Shown: one piece after another, positions 8,205 through 18,788 of the stretch
How positions within the stretch are numbered: the first letter of the stretch is position 1
Layout of the letters: the number at the start of each line of letters is the position of its first letter
Assembly (NCBI GenBank): GCA_016201905.1
Contig: JACQBQ010000018.1
Location: 62,001 to 126,000 of the forward strand
DNA length: 64,000 nucleotides
From: Candidatus Melainabacteria bacterium
GTDB lineage: Bacteria > Cyanobacteriota > Vampirovibrionia > 2-02-FULL-35-15
Direction: 5' to 3'
Position numbers and translations under genes: made by a program
The notes under the pieces: model-generated
Told to the model about the DNA's origin: nothing
Seen by the model: only the letters and a program-made list of their open reading frames with translations
Database searches by the model: none

Positions 8205-9173
8205 CTACGCATTAACAAAAATGCCTATATTCCTAAATTTTTCTTGTCTGTCTTTTTTTATTTCATTGCTTGAAAGTCTGCTCAGTTCTTCTAAATGTTT
8301 CTTTACTGCAATTAGCAATTGTTCGCTAGTTTCTTTAGGATTATAGTGAGCTCCGCCTTCTACCTCAGGTATAATTTCGTCGATAATCCTTAATTTATAT
8401 AAATCATAGGCTGTTATTTTCAGAGCATTTGCTGCTTCTTGCACTTTATCTTTTGTACGCCACAAAATTGCTGCACAACCTTCAGGTGAGATGACAGAAT
8501 AAACTGAATTCTCAAGCATTAAAATTCTATTTGCAACTCCAATTGCAAGAGCTCCACCCGATCCGCCTTCGCCAGTTATAACTGCTATTACAGGAACTGT
8601 AAGCCCGGCAAGTTCTCTTAAGTTCATTGCAATTGCATGGCTTTGATTGTGAGCTTCAGCTTCAAGCCCAGGATAAGCGCCTGGTGTGTCTATAAAAGTT
8701 AGAATAGGGAAATTAAACTTTTCAGCATGGTAAAAAAGCCTCAGAGCCTTTCTATAGCCTTCAGGTGATGGCATACCAAAGTTTCGTTTTTGATTTTCTT
8801 TTATATTTCTACCCTTTTGAGTACCAATTGCCATGATTGTCTGACCTTCAATTTCAATTAATCCACCAATGATTGCTCCATCATCTTTACCTTCTCTGTC
8901 ACCATGCAGTTCATGCCAGGTCGGACTTATTAGCTGTATGTAATCAAGTGGGTATGGTCTTTGTGGGTGTCTAGCAATTTTAACTCTGTCCAGAGGAGAG
9001 AGATCTTTATAAATCTGGCTTTTAACTTTGGCATATTGATTTTTTAAATCATTAACAACTTTCTTATTGCCGTTTTGCAAAGTCTTTTGTTCTAACTCAT
9101 TGATTTGCTTTGATAAAGCAATTAACGGTTTTTCAAAATCTAAAGCTATAAAATCTTTTTTTGTTTCTTTCAT
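8205..9173 (-). CDS. accA: Acetyl-CoA carboxylase carboxyltransferase subunit alpha
   Basis: AccA pairs with AccD to move the carboxyl group from biotin to acetyl-CoA, making malonyl-CoA for fatty-acid synthesis. The 322 residues are the usual length. The N-terminal helical region (LDFEKPLIAL...) is followed by the carboxyltransferase core with HGDREGKDDGAIIGG, FIDTPGAYPGLEAE, and the oxyanion-forming GEGGSGGALAIG. The ISPEGCAAILWR block is typical. It lies eight bases after accD, so both subunits come from one transcript. It is cytoplasmic. Confidence 0.96.
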   Translation of the reverse strand: MKETKKDFIALDFEKPLIALSKQINELEQKTLQNGNKKVVNDLKNQYAKVKSQIYKDLSPLDRVKIARHPQRPYPLDYIQLISPTWHELHGDREGKDDGAIIGGLIEIEGQTIMAIGTQKGRNIKENQKRNFGMPSPEGYRKALRLFYHAEKFNFPILTFIDTPGAYPGLEAEAHNQSHAIAMNLRELAGLTVPVIAVITGEGGSGGALAIGVANRILMLENSVYSVISPEGCAAILWRTKDKVQEAANALKITAYDLYKLRIIDEIIPEVEGGAHYNPKETSEQLLIAVKKHLEELSRLSSNEIKKDRQEKFRNIGIFVNA

Positions 9174-9181
9174 TAGTATGT

Positions 9182-10147
9182 TTAAATCCTTGCAAGTATC
9201 TTATCAATCATTGTTTTATCAATCCCATTACCAGAAAAGCTCTTTTTTGTATTCTGGGAGTGTAGTCTTATTAAGTCAGAGATGTGTTGTTTTAAATTTG
9301 GTCTTGGAACTACCAGATCAATTTGTCCGTTTTCTAATAAATATTCTGCAGTCTGGAAATCTTTAGGGAGCTTTTGCCTAATAGTCTCTTCTATAACACG
9401 ACGGCCTGCAAAACCAATCCTGGCATGAGGTTCTGCAATTAATATATCTCCAAGCATTGCAAAACTGGCTGTTACACCACCAAAAGTGGGCTCAGTTAAA
9501 ATTGAAATATATAATAATTTTGCTTCGTGAAGTTTTTTTAGGGCACCGGCTGTCTTTGCCATCTGCATTAGACTTAAAATACCTTCATGCATTCTTGCTC
9601 CACCAGAACTTGATATAAGGACTAATGGCAATCTTTTGTCTATAGCATTTTCAATTAGTGAAACGATTTTTTCTCCTACAACAGAACCCATACTACCGCC
9701 AATGTACTGAAACTCCATAACACCAATAGCAGTGAGTTGATTGTTTATGCTGCCTAGTCCTGTAATGATGGCCTCTTTTACACCGGATGTTTTTTGTGCT
9801 TCATTTAATCGATTTTTATAGGGTTTTAAATCAACAAAGTTTAATGGGTCATCGGGTAATATATTTTCATTTATTTCGATAAAACTTCCATAGTCGATTA
9901 GCTGGTCGATTCTTTCTTGGGCACTTAGCCTATGATGAAAGCCGCAATGCTTACAAACTGATAAGTTCTTTTTAAGCTCGCTTGTATATAAAAGCTCATT
10001 GCAGCCCTGGCATTTTGTCCACAGGGTGCATAACAGTTCATCTGGTGGCTGAGCCTTTAGGTCCTGACCATTAGCATTAGCAGTGCCGTTTTGCAGTTTA
10101 GCGGCCTTTTTTAATTGCCTGGTTTTAAAAAAATCTTTAAGTCCCAT
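9182..10147 (-). CDS. accD: Acetyl-CoA carboxylase carboxyltransferase subunit beta
   Basis: AccD is the zinc-bearing partner of AccA. The 321 residues carry a four-cysteine zinc ribbon (Cys46, Cys49, Cys65, Cys68: CQGCNEL...CKHCGFH), then the crotonase-like core with FQYIGGSMGSVVGEK, SSGGARMHEG and LTEPTFGGVTASFAM. It is the first gene of the minus-strand run accD-accA-SDR-priA-xerC-like. The N-terminal 35 residues are basic and variable. Membership in acetyl-CoA carboxylase rather than a propionyl-CoA enzyme is supported by the zinc ribbon and the separate accA. Confidence 0.96.
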   Translation of the reverse strand: MGLKDFFKTRQLKKAAKLQNGTANANGQDLKAQPPDELLCTLWTKCQGCNELLYTSELKKNLSVCKHCGFHHRLSAQERIDQLIDYGSFIEINENILPDDPLNFVDLKPYKNRLNEAQKTSGVKEAIITGLGSINNQLTAIGVMEFQYIGGSMGSVVGEKIVSLIENAIDKRLPLVLISSSGGARMHEGILSLMQMAKTAGALKKLHEAKLLYISILTEPTFGGVTASFAMLGDILIAEPHARIGFAGRRVIEETIRQKLPKDFQTAEYLLENGQIDLVVPRPNLKQHISDLIRLHSQNTKKSFSGNGIDKTMIDKILARI

Positions 10148-10219
10148 AGTTATTTACGCTGGTCCTTTCTTACATTTTTCTTTTTTGGTCATTTTCACCG
10201 TTATATTCTATTCCTTTAA

Positions 10220-10249
10220 TTGTCTTGCTTAGTTTATAAGACCTATACT
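10220..10249 (+). promoter_or_regulatory. Candidate sigma-70 promoter for gshB
   Basis: TTGTCT (10220-10225), an 18-base spacer and TATACT (10244-10249) lie about 100 bases upstream of gshB in the divergent gap with accD. This is the best match in the gap. It has not been tested. Confidence 0.4.
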
Positions 10250-10350
10250 TTGTTATGATTTTTTTATTTGAAAGTAGGTATATAAGCGATTATACAATTG
10301 AAAAATTAATAAAAAAAATAAAAAAATAATTAAGCGTTAAATGGAGATTG

Positions 10351-11382
10351 ATGTCAGTGTCAGATATTAAAAAGGTTAACAAGTTAAATGAACTAAAAGT
10401 TGCATTTATTGCAGATGGTGTAAAAAATTTTTCTAAATCTGACATTTTTCACGACTCGAGTTTTGCGCTGATGTTAGCAGCGCAAGAATTGGATAAGAAA
10501 AATGTAAAGATCTTACTTACAGAATCAAATAATTTAAAAATTATTAATAATAAAGTTTTTGCTAAATTTGATGAAGTTTCCTTAAAAAAGGAAGAAAGTA
10601 ACCATTTACAGGTTAAAAGTACTAATGAATACGCCCTTGATACATTAGATATTATCTTTGCAAGAAAAGATCCGCCGATAAATGAAAGCTACCTTTCATA
10701 CATTCTTATGCTTTCTTTGGTGCCTCATATTGGAAATGGTTCTCCAGAAAATGATTTTAAAACTCTTATTGTAAATAATCCTCTTGGAATTTTAAAAGCA
10801 AATGAAAAACTTTATGCTTTAAATTTTCCAGCTCTTATTCCTCATACTTTAGTTACTTCTAGGAAAAATGAAATCCTAGATTTTTTAAATGAGCATAAAG
10901 AAGCAGTTATAAAACCTTTATATGACAAGGGTGGCGGCGGAGTGTTTTATCTGAGTAAAAACATGAACAATGTTCAGTCTATTATCGAAATTAGTACACA
11001 GGATGGTACAAAAGTTGCAATGGTTCAAAAATATATTCCTGAAGTTATAAAGGGAGACAAAAGAATAATTCTTTTAAATGGAAATCCAATTGGTGCAATT
11101 CTTAGAATACCGAAAGTCGGTGAGTTCAGAGCAAATATGAATAGAGGAGCTTCAGTTGAACACTGTGAATTAAACAAAAGAGATCTAGAGATCTGTGAAA
11201 CTATAAAGCCACATCTTCAAAAAGATGGCTTATATTTTACCGGCATAGATGTTATCGGAAATTATTTAACAGAGATAAATGTAACAAGCCCGACTGGCCT
11301 GCAGGAAATTGAAAGATTTACCGGAAGATCACTAGCAAAAGAGATAATTGATTGGGCAATTGAGACTGCTTGTGATCATTAA
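10351..11382 (+). CDS. gshB: Glutathione synthetase
   Basis: This ATP-grasp ligase joins gamma-glutamylcysteine and glycine. It is about 343 residues long. The N-terminal substrate domain shows FARKDPPINESYL, followed by the NNPLGILKANEKLYALNFP segment, the ATP-binding VIKPLYDKGGGGVFYL loop and the closing NRGASVEHCELN and EINVTSPTGLQEIE blocks, all in the GshB order. GGAG lies four bases before ATG 10351. GTG 10357 is an alternative start with more usual spacing. A glutaredoxin gene at 29.3 kb fits a glutathione-based redox system. No gshA is in the window. Confidence 0.92.
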   Translation: MSVSDIKKVNKLNELKVAFIADGVKNFSKSDIFHDSSFALMLAAQELDKKNVKILLTESNNLKIINNKVFAKFDEVSLKKEESNHLQVKSTNEYALDTLDIIFARKDPPINESYLSYILMLSLVPHIGNGSPENDFKTLIVNNPLGILKANEKLYALNFPALIPHTLVTSRKNEILDFLNEHKEAVIKPLYDKGGGGVFYLSKNMNNVQSIIEISTQDGTKVAMVQKYIPEVIKGDKRIILLNGNPIGAILRIPKVGEFRANMNRGASVEHCELNKRDLEICETIKPHLQKDGLYFTGIDVIGNYLTEINVTSPTGLQEIERFTGRSLAKEIIDWAIETACDH

Positions 11383-11436
11383 AAATGTGGTTAACTCTAA
11401 AGATCTGGGTATATAACGTAGAAATGCCAGGATCCT

Positions 11437-11925
11437 ATGGAAACATTAACAACAGATTTACAAGTAGCACAAATAATAATTATAAGAATTTTAGTTTCTT
11501 TTATTTTAGGTGTTTTAATTGGAATTGAAAGAGGAATAAGCCACAAAGCAGTGGGTTTTCGGACTTTGTCTTTAGTATGTGTGGGTTCTACTGGATTCAC
11601 ATTAATTTCAATTTATGGATTTCAAGGAGTAGACACTTCGCGTGTAGCTGCACAGATAGTAACTGGTATTGGTTTTCTTGGTGCAGGTGCAATACTGCAT
11701 AGGGGATATATTACAAAAGGTTTAACTACTGCTACTGCACTCTGGGTGGCTGCAGCAGTAGGCATGGCGTGTGGAACTGGGATGTTTGTTCTTGCTTTTG
11801 TTATAACTTTAATGTCTTTAATTTTACTCTGGGTATTAAAACCATTTAAGATTCATCTCGATCGTATGCTTGATAATGGAAATGGGAAGTCTAGCAAGAA
11901 GAAAAGTTCTGAGGATGAAGAGTAG
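11437..11925 (+). CDS. MgtC/SapB family membrane protein
   Basis: The 162-residue protein is hydrophobic with about four to five membrane segments. It holds the family signature around FILGVLIGIERGISHKAVGFRTL, then VAAQIVTGIGFLGAGAIL and a final TTATALWVAAAVGMACGTG helix. MgtC-type proteins are tied to survival at low magnesium and to control of the F-type ATPase. This copy has the short form without the C-terminal ACT-like domain and ends in a lysine/glutamate-rich tail. No magnesium-sensing leader is evident in the 54-base gap after gshB. Confidence 0.88.
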   Translation: METLTTDLQVAQIIIIRILVSFILGVLIGIERGISHKAVGFRTLSLVCVGSTGFTLISIYGFQGVDTSRVAAQIVTGIGFLGAGAILHRGYITKGLTTATALWVAAAVGMACGTGMFVLAFVITLMSLILLWVLKPFKIHLDRMLDNGNGKSSKKKSSEDEE

Positions 11926-12006
11926 GCATGGTTTTTTTAATTGTGCTTCGTACCTCAGTGCTTAAATGTTCAATTCTTGCAAACTGTTTTGCGTGATAAA
12001 AGACTT

Positions 12007-12078
12007 TGCGCCTGGCGCGAATCGAACGCGCGGCCAATCGGTTAAAAGCCGAGTGCTCTACCCCTGAGCTACAAGCGC
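12007..12078 (-). tRNA. tRNA-Lys (anticodon TTT)
   Basis: The 72-nt minus-strand sequence folds into a full cloverleaf. The acceptor GCGCTTG pairs with CAGGCGC, the D arm is GCTCAGGGGTAGAGC, the anticodon stem CGGCT/ACCGA region holds the loop CTTTTAA, and the T arm contains GTTCGATTC. The discriminator base is A. No CCA is encoded. It stands alone between mgtC-like and the AI-2E gene. Confidence 0.93.
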
Positions 12079-12140
12079 ATAAAGAAAAAGAACATGTATT
12101 AGATTAGCATATTAGGACTAAAGACCAAAGAGATACATTT

Positions 12141-13199
12141 TTAATTTTCATTTGATTCGCCAAGCTGCTCAAGCGAGTATTTAAATATTACATTTAGAAC
12201 TCCAAAGATTGGCAGGGCAAAAAGTATACCAATTAGTCCAGCAGTTTTCAGACCAGCTAAAATTGCTATTAAAACTAAAACAGGATGCATGCCAATTGCA
12301 TCTCCCATAATTCGTGGGGTGATCAGATTGTCCTGGATTAATCTTGTAAATCCTTCATAGACAACAATTGGAATCCAAATTTTATATGGAGCAGTAAAAG
12401 CAATTACAAGCAATGCAGGCACAAGTCCTATCCACCCACCCACAACCGGAATAATAAAAGATATGAAGTGCCATAAGGCAAGCAATAAAGCATAGGGAAG
12501 ATTTAATACGACATAAGATATAAACATAACCGTAGCATTGATTGCAGCTAGCTTTACCATGGCACCGTAAAAACCTCTTAAACACTTGTCCAGTTCGCTT
12601 ACCAGGTTATGGATGTGATGTTGGTATTTGTCTGGAATATGTTTTGTAAGTTCTTTTATAATATTATGTCCGTCTAAAAGAAAATAATAAGAAGTTACAG
12701 CTGTGACAAATATATAGAAAACAATGTGAAAAGTATTTTTAGCTACTCCTAAGATATTTCCAATTGGATCTAAGGTAAGGTTGCTAAACCTCTTCGTTAG
12801 CCCGCTTGTAGCAGTAGTTAAATTAACGGGGATGTTGTTTTTGTTTAGATACGTTTGAATGTTATGTATCTTTTGATCCAAGTGAATTCTGATAGCAGGA
12901 ATTTGTCTAGTGAACTCTCCAAATTCTTTTGTAACTTTTGGAGAAATAAAAATAAATCCAGTGATAAGCAGGCTAAAAAGTGCTAAGTACGTCAGCATCA
13001 CTGCTATTGCCCTAAACCTTACAATTTTTGTTAAAAAGTCAACAGGTCCTATAAGTAAATAAGAAATTAATATTGAAATTCCAACAACAATTAAAATATC
13101 TGCAAAATATTTTGTAAATTTTAAACAAGCAAAAAGTAAAAGTACAATACCTGAAATTACTAAAAGTTGTTTTGCACGTCTGTCCCAAAATTCTGTCAT
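12141..13199 (-). CDS. AI-2E family transporter / YdiK-PerM-like permease
   Basis: The 352 residues carry two N-terminal membrane segments, a soluble helical part (about 95-150), and four to five C-terminal segments. The signature of the family is seen in LLALWHFISFIIPVVGGWIGLVPALLV and in NLITPRIMGDAIGMHPVLVLIAILAG. Members export small molecules such as autoinducer-2 or act as sodium-proton antiporters. The substrate here cannot be told. It has no obvious functional partner, lying between tRNA-Lys and a FAH-family gene. Confidence 0.9.
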   Translation of the reverse strand: MTEFWDRRAKQLLVISGIVLLLFACLKFTKYFADILIVVGISILISYLLIGPVDFLTKIVRFRAIAVMLTYLALFSLLITGFIFISPKVTKEFGEFTRQIPAIRIHLDQKIHNIQTYLNKNNIPVNLTTATSGLTKRFSNLTLDPIGNILGVAKNTFHIVFYIFVTAVTSYYFLLDGHNIIKELTKHIPDKYQHHIHNLVSELDKCLRGFYGAMVKLAAINATVMFISYVVLNLPYALLLALWHFISFIIPVVGGWIGLVPALLVIAFTAPYKIWIPIVVYEGFTRLIQDNLITPRIMGDAIGMHPVLVLIAILAGLKTAGLIGILFALPIFGVLNVIFKYSLEQLGESNEN

Positions 13200-13236
13200 T
13201 TTATTTCCCTTTTCTAGCTGTTAAATGGAGACGATG

Positions 13237-14055
13237 TTAAACACTTTTTGTGGCAGTGGTGGCTTGCTTTGGAATGCTTAATTCTCCACCAACTCTGTTT
13301 ATAAGTGTTCCTATCTCTTCAATTTCAACAGCAACTTTATAATTTCTTTTTATAGGTCCAACTCCACTAGGCGTTCCGGTCAAAATAATATCGCCTGGAT
13401 ACAGTGTCATGACTCTTGTTACGAAACTTATAAGATAAGGGATATTAAAAACCATTGAGCTGGCTTTTGCAAATTGGACAGGCTTGTCGTTCACATAGGT
13501 TTTTAATGTAAGGTTTTGAAATTTTGGAAACTCAGTAGCTGGAAGGATCCATGGACCTACAGGACAAAAGGTTTTAAAACCTTTTGCTCTTGTCCATTGA
13601 CCGTCTTTTTTTTGTAGCTCTCTTGCTGTGATGTCATTTGCACAGGTGTAGCCTAAAACATAGTCCAGTGCTTTTTCCTCGCTGACATTTTCTGCCTCTT
13701 TTTTGATAACTACTGCAATTTCACCTTCATAATCCACCTGCCCAACATCATTTGGCAGAATAATTCTTTCTTCAGGTCCAATAATGGATTCAGGAGATTT
13801 TAAAAATATGATCGGTTCACTTGGAATCTCGGATTTAAATTCTTTTATGTGACTTTTATAATTTTTACCAATTCCAATGATTTTTCTGGGTTCAATACAT
13901 AAGAGAGGATGCAGCTGATTAAAATTAAACGGACTGCCTGTTTTATTTGGATAGAAGATGGACTCAATTGGATAAACCAGATTTTCTTCTCGATCATAGT
14001 GACCATAAAATGCTAATTTCTTGCGTGGATGAAAAAATTTACCTAAGTAATACAA
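13237..14055 (-). CDS. Fumarylacetoacetate hydrolase (FAH) family protein
   Basis: The 272-residue protein has a short N-terminal domain and the FAH catalytic fold. IIGIGKNYKSHIKEF, the metal-binding DYEGEIAVVIKKEA acidic cluster, GYTCANDITARELQ, and LTGTPSGVGPI are all in place. These enzymes are magnesium-dependent hydrolases, isomerases or decarboxylases of 2-oxo or 2,4-dioxo acids. The exact reaction cannot be read from sequence; acylpyruvate hydrolase and oxaloacetate decarboxylase are candidates. It starts three bases after ahcY ends, so the two are probably one operon. Confidence 0.88.
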   Translation of the reverse strand: MYYLGKFFHPRKKLAFYGHYDREENLVYPIESIFYPNKTGSPFNFNQLHPLLCIEPRKIIGIGKNYKSHIKEFKSEIPSEPIIFLKSPESIIGPEERIILPNDVGQVDYEGEIAVVIKKEAENVSEEKALDYVLGYTCANDITARELQKKDGQWTRAKGFKTFCPVGPWILPATEFPKFQNLTLKTYVNDKPVQFAKASSMVFNIPYLISFVTRVMTLYPGDIILTGTPSGVGPIKRNYKVAVEIEEIGTLINRVGGELSIPKQATTATKSV

Positions 14056-14058
14056 TGG

Positions 14059-15339
<1,281 letters not shown>

Positions 15340-15392
15340 TTAGAGTCGTTTGTAATCTAAATCATTTTAACAAACTTTATTATATTATTGTG

Positions 15393-15420
15393 CCTAAGTA
15401 CTTAAATACCTAAGCACTTA
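15393..15420. repeat. Two direct 12-mers upstream of uvrC
   Basis: CCTAAGTACTTA (15393-15404) and CCTAAGCACTTA (15409-15420) differ by one base and are spaced 16 bases apart. They end ten bases before the uvrC start. They may be a regulator site or replication slippage. Confidence 0.35.
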
Positions 15421-15430
15421 TAATTAAATT

Positions 15431-17383
15431 ATGACAAAAGTTTTGTATGAAATTGATTCAGCTTTAAAGAGTCAGCTAAAAAATGTTCCATCATTATCTG
15501 GCATTTACATGATGATGGATAAAAAAGGTGAAGTTATATACATTGGTAAAGCTTTAAACTTAAAAGACAGAGTCAGATCGTATTTTAATATTGCTTCATG
15601 GAAAGACAGACCAAAGCTTTGTTTCATGATGCCAAAAGTCAAAGAAATAAAGACAGTCGTTACCCGTTCTGAAAAAGAAGCGCTCATTTTGGAAGCCAGT
15701 TTAGTAAATAAGCATCAACCCAAATACAATGTAACTTTAAAAGATGATAAGAAATTCCCATGGCTAATGATTACACATGATGAAAGCTATCCGCGGGTAG
15801 TGCCTATTCGTGATGTAGCAGGGTTTAAACATAAATATCCAAACACTAAAAACAAATTCTTTGGACCGTATAGTGACAGTGGTGCTATGTGGGAAACATA
15901 TAAAGTCTTAAAAGAAGGTTTTCAGCTTAGGCTTAGAAGAAAACCTCTTTTTAAAGACAGACCGTGTATGAATTACCATCTGAGGCTTTGTTCTGGACCT
16001 TGTCAAAGTCTTATTATTTATGATGATTACCAGAAAATTGTTAAGCAGGTTGAGGATTTTTTGCTTGGTAAATATGATGTCGTTTTAGAAGATTTAAAAA
16101 AACAAATGAAAGAAGCTAGTAAAAATCTTCAATATGAAAAAGCCGCAAAATTTAGAGACACAATAGGAAAAATAAAAAAAGTTTTGGAAAAACAAATTGT
16201 AGTAAGTGATGAGGTGAGCCTTAGTCAGGATATTTTTGCTTGTGACTGGAGTGGGCAAAATATGCTTCTGGAGTTGCTTATGGTAAGAGAAGGAAAGGTT
16301 GTTGCTGTCGAGTCATTGCCAGTAGATCTTCCGAAAGATACTGAGTTGGAAATTGCATTTAATGAAGCTATAAAACAATACTACACAAGGATTAATGATG
16401 AAAATATCCCGAAAGAAATAATAGTACAGTTTAAACTTGCTGAAATAAATTATATAGAAGAATGGCTTACCTCAAGGTCTAAGAAAAAAGTAACAGTGAT
16501 ATGTCCTAAAAAAGGGAAAAAGCTGGAGCTTATAAAGATGGCAGAGCACAATGCAAAGCTTGCTTTACAGAGAGTTTTGCTTTCAAATATTAATAATGTA
16601 GGGGCAATTCGAGAATTGCCCCTACAGGAATTACAAAAAGAATTAGGTTTAAAAAATATTCCAAATCGCATTGAATGCTTTGATATTTCTCATCTTGGTG
16701 GTACTGGTACTGTTGGAAGTATGGTTTGCTTTATTAATGGAAAACCAGATAAAAATGAATACAGAAAATTTAAATTAAAGACAGTATTAAATAAAATTGA
16801 TGACTTTCAATCAATGAAAGAGATTATTTCTAGGAGATATAGAATGCATAGCGTCATTGCGAGCGAAGCGAAGCAATCTCAAGATCGTTCTAAGAGTAAT
16901 GAGATTGCTTCGTCGCCTTTGCAGGCTCCTCGCAATGACGTGGTTTTACCTGACCTCATAATCATCGATGGTGGCAAAGGCCAATTAAGTGCTGCAAAAG
17001 AAGCTCTGGAATCTTTAAATATTGATCTAAATAAAATTGATTTAATCAGCCTTGCAAAAAGATTAGAAGAAGTGTTTAAGCCTGGTGAAAAGAAATCGAT
17101 TCTACTTGATCGAAAATCAAAAACATTATTTTTACTTCAAAGGATAAGAGATGAAGCACATAGATTTGCAATAACTTTTCAAAGAGACACAAGAACAAAG
17201 GACACATTTCAGTCTGAATTAGAAAAAATCTCAGGGTTAACCAAAGCAAAGATTCAAAGACTCATGAATTATTTTGGATCGTTGAAAAATATTCAGGAAG
17301 CGGATTTGGAGACTTTTGCAAAAGTGCTGCGACAGAACAAAGATGTAGTCGGAAATATTTTGGAGAAAATTAAAAATCTATAA
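15431..17383 (+). CDS. uvrC: UvrABC excinuclease subunit C, with two in-frame palindromic insertions
   Basis: UvrC makes both cuts in nucleotide-excision repair. The 650 residues have the GIY-YIG nuclease domain (GIYMMMDKKGEVIYIGKA, 24-41), a zinc-less cysteine-poor linker, the UVR motif (LQYEKAAKFRDTI, about 234-246), the UvrC homology/RNase H-like domain (RIECFDISHLGG; LIIIDGGKGQLSAAK) and a C-terminal HhH pair. Two palindromes lie inside: 16598-16625 (about residues 390-398) and 16852-16940 (about 474-503). The second encodes SVIASEAKQS and APRNDVV, inserted in the loop before LPDLIIIDGGKG. The frame and key motifs are intact, so the protein is probably functional. It ends six bases into rimO. 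Confidence 0.93.
   Translation: MTKVLYEIDSALKSQLKNVPSLSGIYMMMDKKGEVIYIGKALNLKDRVRSYFNIASWKDRPKLCFMMPKVKEIKTVVTRSEKEALILEASLVNKHQPKYNVTLKDDKKFPWLMITHDESYPRVVPIRDVAGFKHKYPNTKNKFFGPYSDSGAMWETYKVLKEGFQLRLRRKPLFKDRPCMNYHLRLCSGPCQSLIIYDDYQKIVKQVEDFLLGKYDVVLEDLKKQMKEASKNLQYEKAAKFRDTIGKIKKVLEKQIVVSDEVSLSQDIFACDWSGQNMLLELLMVREGKVVAVESLPVDLPKDTELEIAFNEAIKQYYTRINDENIPKEIIVQFKLAEINYIEEWLTSRSKKKVTVICPKKGKKLELIKMAEHNAKLALQRVLLSNINNVGAIRELPLQELQKELGLKNIPNRIECFDISHLGGTGTVGSMVCFINGKPDKNEYRKFKLKTVLNKIDDFQSMKEIISRRYRMHSVIASEAKQSQDRSKSNEIASSPLQAPRNDVVLPDLIIIDGGKGQLSAAKEALESLNIDLNKIDLISLAKRLEEVFKPGEKKSILLDRKSKTLFLLQRIRDEAHRFAITFQRDTRTKDTFQSELEKISGLTKAKIQRLMNYFGSLKNIQEADLETFAKVLRQNKDVVGNILEKIKNL
16598..16625. repeat. 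13-bp perfect palindrome inside uvrC
   Basis: GTAGGGGCAATTC (16598-16610) and GAATTGCCCCTAC (16613-16625) form a perfect inverted repeat with a two-base centre. I recall very similar intergenic palindromes from filamentous cyanobacteria; this is from memory. It is translated as VGAIRELPLQ within UvrC. Confidence 0.65.
16852..16940. repeat. Palindromic element with 12-bp terminal inverted repeats, inside uvrC
   Basis: The element begins with CGTCATTGCGAG (16852-16863) and ends with CTCGCAATGACG (16929-16940). A second inner inverted pair, GAAGCAATCTC and GAGATTGCTTC, gives a nested hairpin. A relative lies at 19857-19951 at the end of queG. It is clearly more GC-rich than the host gene. Confidence 0.8.
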
Positions 17384-18757
17384 TTTACAAAACAAATCAT
17401 ACTCATCACAGCTAGTTACTTTTACTTTAATAAATTCACCAGGTAGTGGCACTGCCTCATTAGCTTTTAAATCAATATAAAGTTGTCCATCAATTTCAGG
17501 TGCATCTCTGAAAGAACGTCCTACAGCTCTTACAGGTTGGGGCATGCCATGGCGTGCCCTTACAGTATGTTCAAGGTGTTCTACAAGCATTTCAATCTCT
17601 TGCCCAATAAACGCTTGATTCTTTTCTAGTGAAATCTTTTGCTGTAATTTCATAATTTTATCTCTGCGTTCTATTTTGACTTCTTCAGGTACTTGATTTT
17701 CAAAATCATTTGCTGGTGTACCTTTTTCTTTTGAATAGGTGAAGACCCCTACTCTGTCAAAACAGCTTTCTTTTATAAAGTCATAAAGCTCATTAAAGTC
17801 TTCTTCGGTTTCGCCGGGAAAGCCTACTATAAAAGTCGTACGGATAGTTCCGCCTGGAAGTTTTTTACGAATAAGTTCTACTGTATCTCTTACTGTAGGT
17901 GGGCGGCGCATGAATTTAAGTATTTTTGTGCTTGCATGCTGAAGTGGAATATCAATATATTTAACTATGTTTAATTTTTTATTAATTACATCTAATATTT
18001 CTTCATCCATTTCTGTCGGATATGCATACATAAGGCGAATCCATTTGGCACCAGATTTGTCTGCTACTGCTCTAAGTAAATCTGCAAGAGCTCTTCTTTT
18101 ATAAATGTCAGTTCCATAAGCTGTACTATCCTGTGAAACCAAAACTATTTCTTTAACGCCATTTTTTACAAGTGTTTTTGCTTCAGTTACTATGTCTTCA
18201 ATGGTTCGTGATTTCATATCACCTCTTAGATAAGGAATAATACAGAAAGCACATCTATGATCACAGCCCTCAGCAATTTTTAAATAAGCACTGGGACCGA
18301 TTTGTGTATTTAAGCGAGGAGTAGATGAATTAGCTACTGCCATTGGTATTTCATCGACTCTAACTATCTTTGAATCTTTGCCGGCATTTAAGTTAACAGT
18401 TACTTTTTTTACTACATCTAGAATATCTTTTATATTTCCTGTACCGACTACTGCTTGTGCTTGAGAGAATTCATCAAAAAGGTTTCCTTTAAATCTTTGA
18501 GCCATACAGCCAGTGATAATTAATTTTTGCTCTTTATTTGATAGCTCTGATAAGACTTCTTTACTTTCATTTGTACTTCCTTCTATAAATGTGCAGGTGT
18601 TTACAAGAGATAAATCAGCTTTATCGTGATCAGCTGTTATTGGATAGCCTGCAGCATGTAAGATACCTATGATATTTTCAGTATCCACAAGGTTTTTAGG
18701 GCATCCTAGGGTTGAAACACCAATGGTTGGTAACACTTTATGTTTTTTTGTCTTCAT
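17378..18757 (-). CDS. rimO: Ribosomal protein S12 methylthiotransferase RimO
   Basis: RimO is a radical-SAM methylthiotransferase that modifies an aspartate of ribosomal protein S12. The 459 residues show the N-terminal MTTase domain with its three cysteines (TLGCPKNLVDTE, VNTCTFIEG, ITGCMAQR), the radical-SAM cluster CDHRCAFCIIP, and a C-terminal TRAM domain ending EYDLFCKL. The CPKNLVDTE signature and the length separate it from MiaB. It converges on uvrC with a six-base overlap. Confidence 0.95.
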   Translation of the reverse strand: MKTKKHKVLPTIGVSTLGCPKNLVDTENIIGILHAAGYPITADHDKADLSLVNTCTFIEGSTNESKEVLSELSNKEQKLIITGCMAQRFKGNLFDEFSQAQAVVGTGNIKDILDVVKKVTVNLNAGKDSKIVRVDEIPMAVANSSTPRLNTQIGPSAYLKIAEGCDHRCAFCIIPYLRGDMKSRTIEDIVTEAKTLVKNGVKEIVLVSQDSTAYGTDIYKRRALADLLRAVADKSGAKWIRLMYAYPTEMDEEILDVINKKLNIVKYIDIPLQHASTKILKFMRRPPTVRDTVELIRKKLPGGTIRTTFIVGFPGETEEDFNELYDFIKESCFDRVGVFTYSKEKGTPANDFENQVPEEVKIERRDKIMKLQQKISLEKNQAFIGQEIEMLVEHLEHTVRARHGMPQPVRAVGRSFRDAPEIDGQLYIDLKANEAVPLPGEFIKVKVTSCDEYDLFCKL

Positions 18758-18788
18758 ATTAAGAGGTTTATAATTATATCAAATTGAT

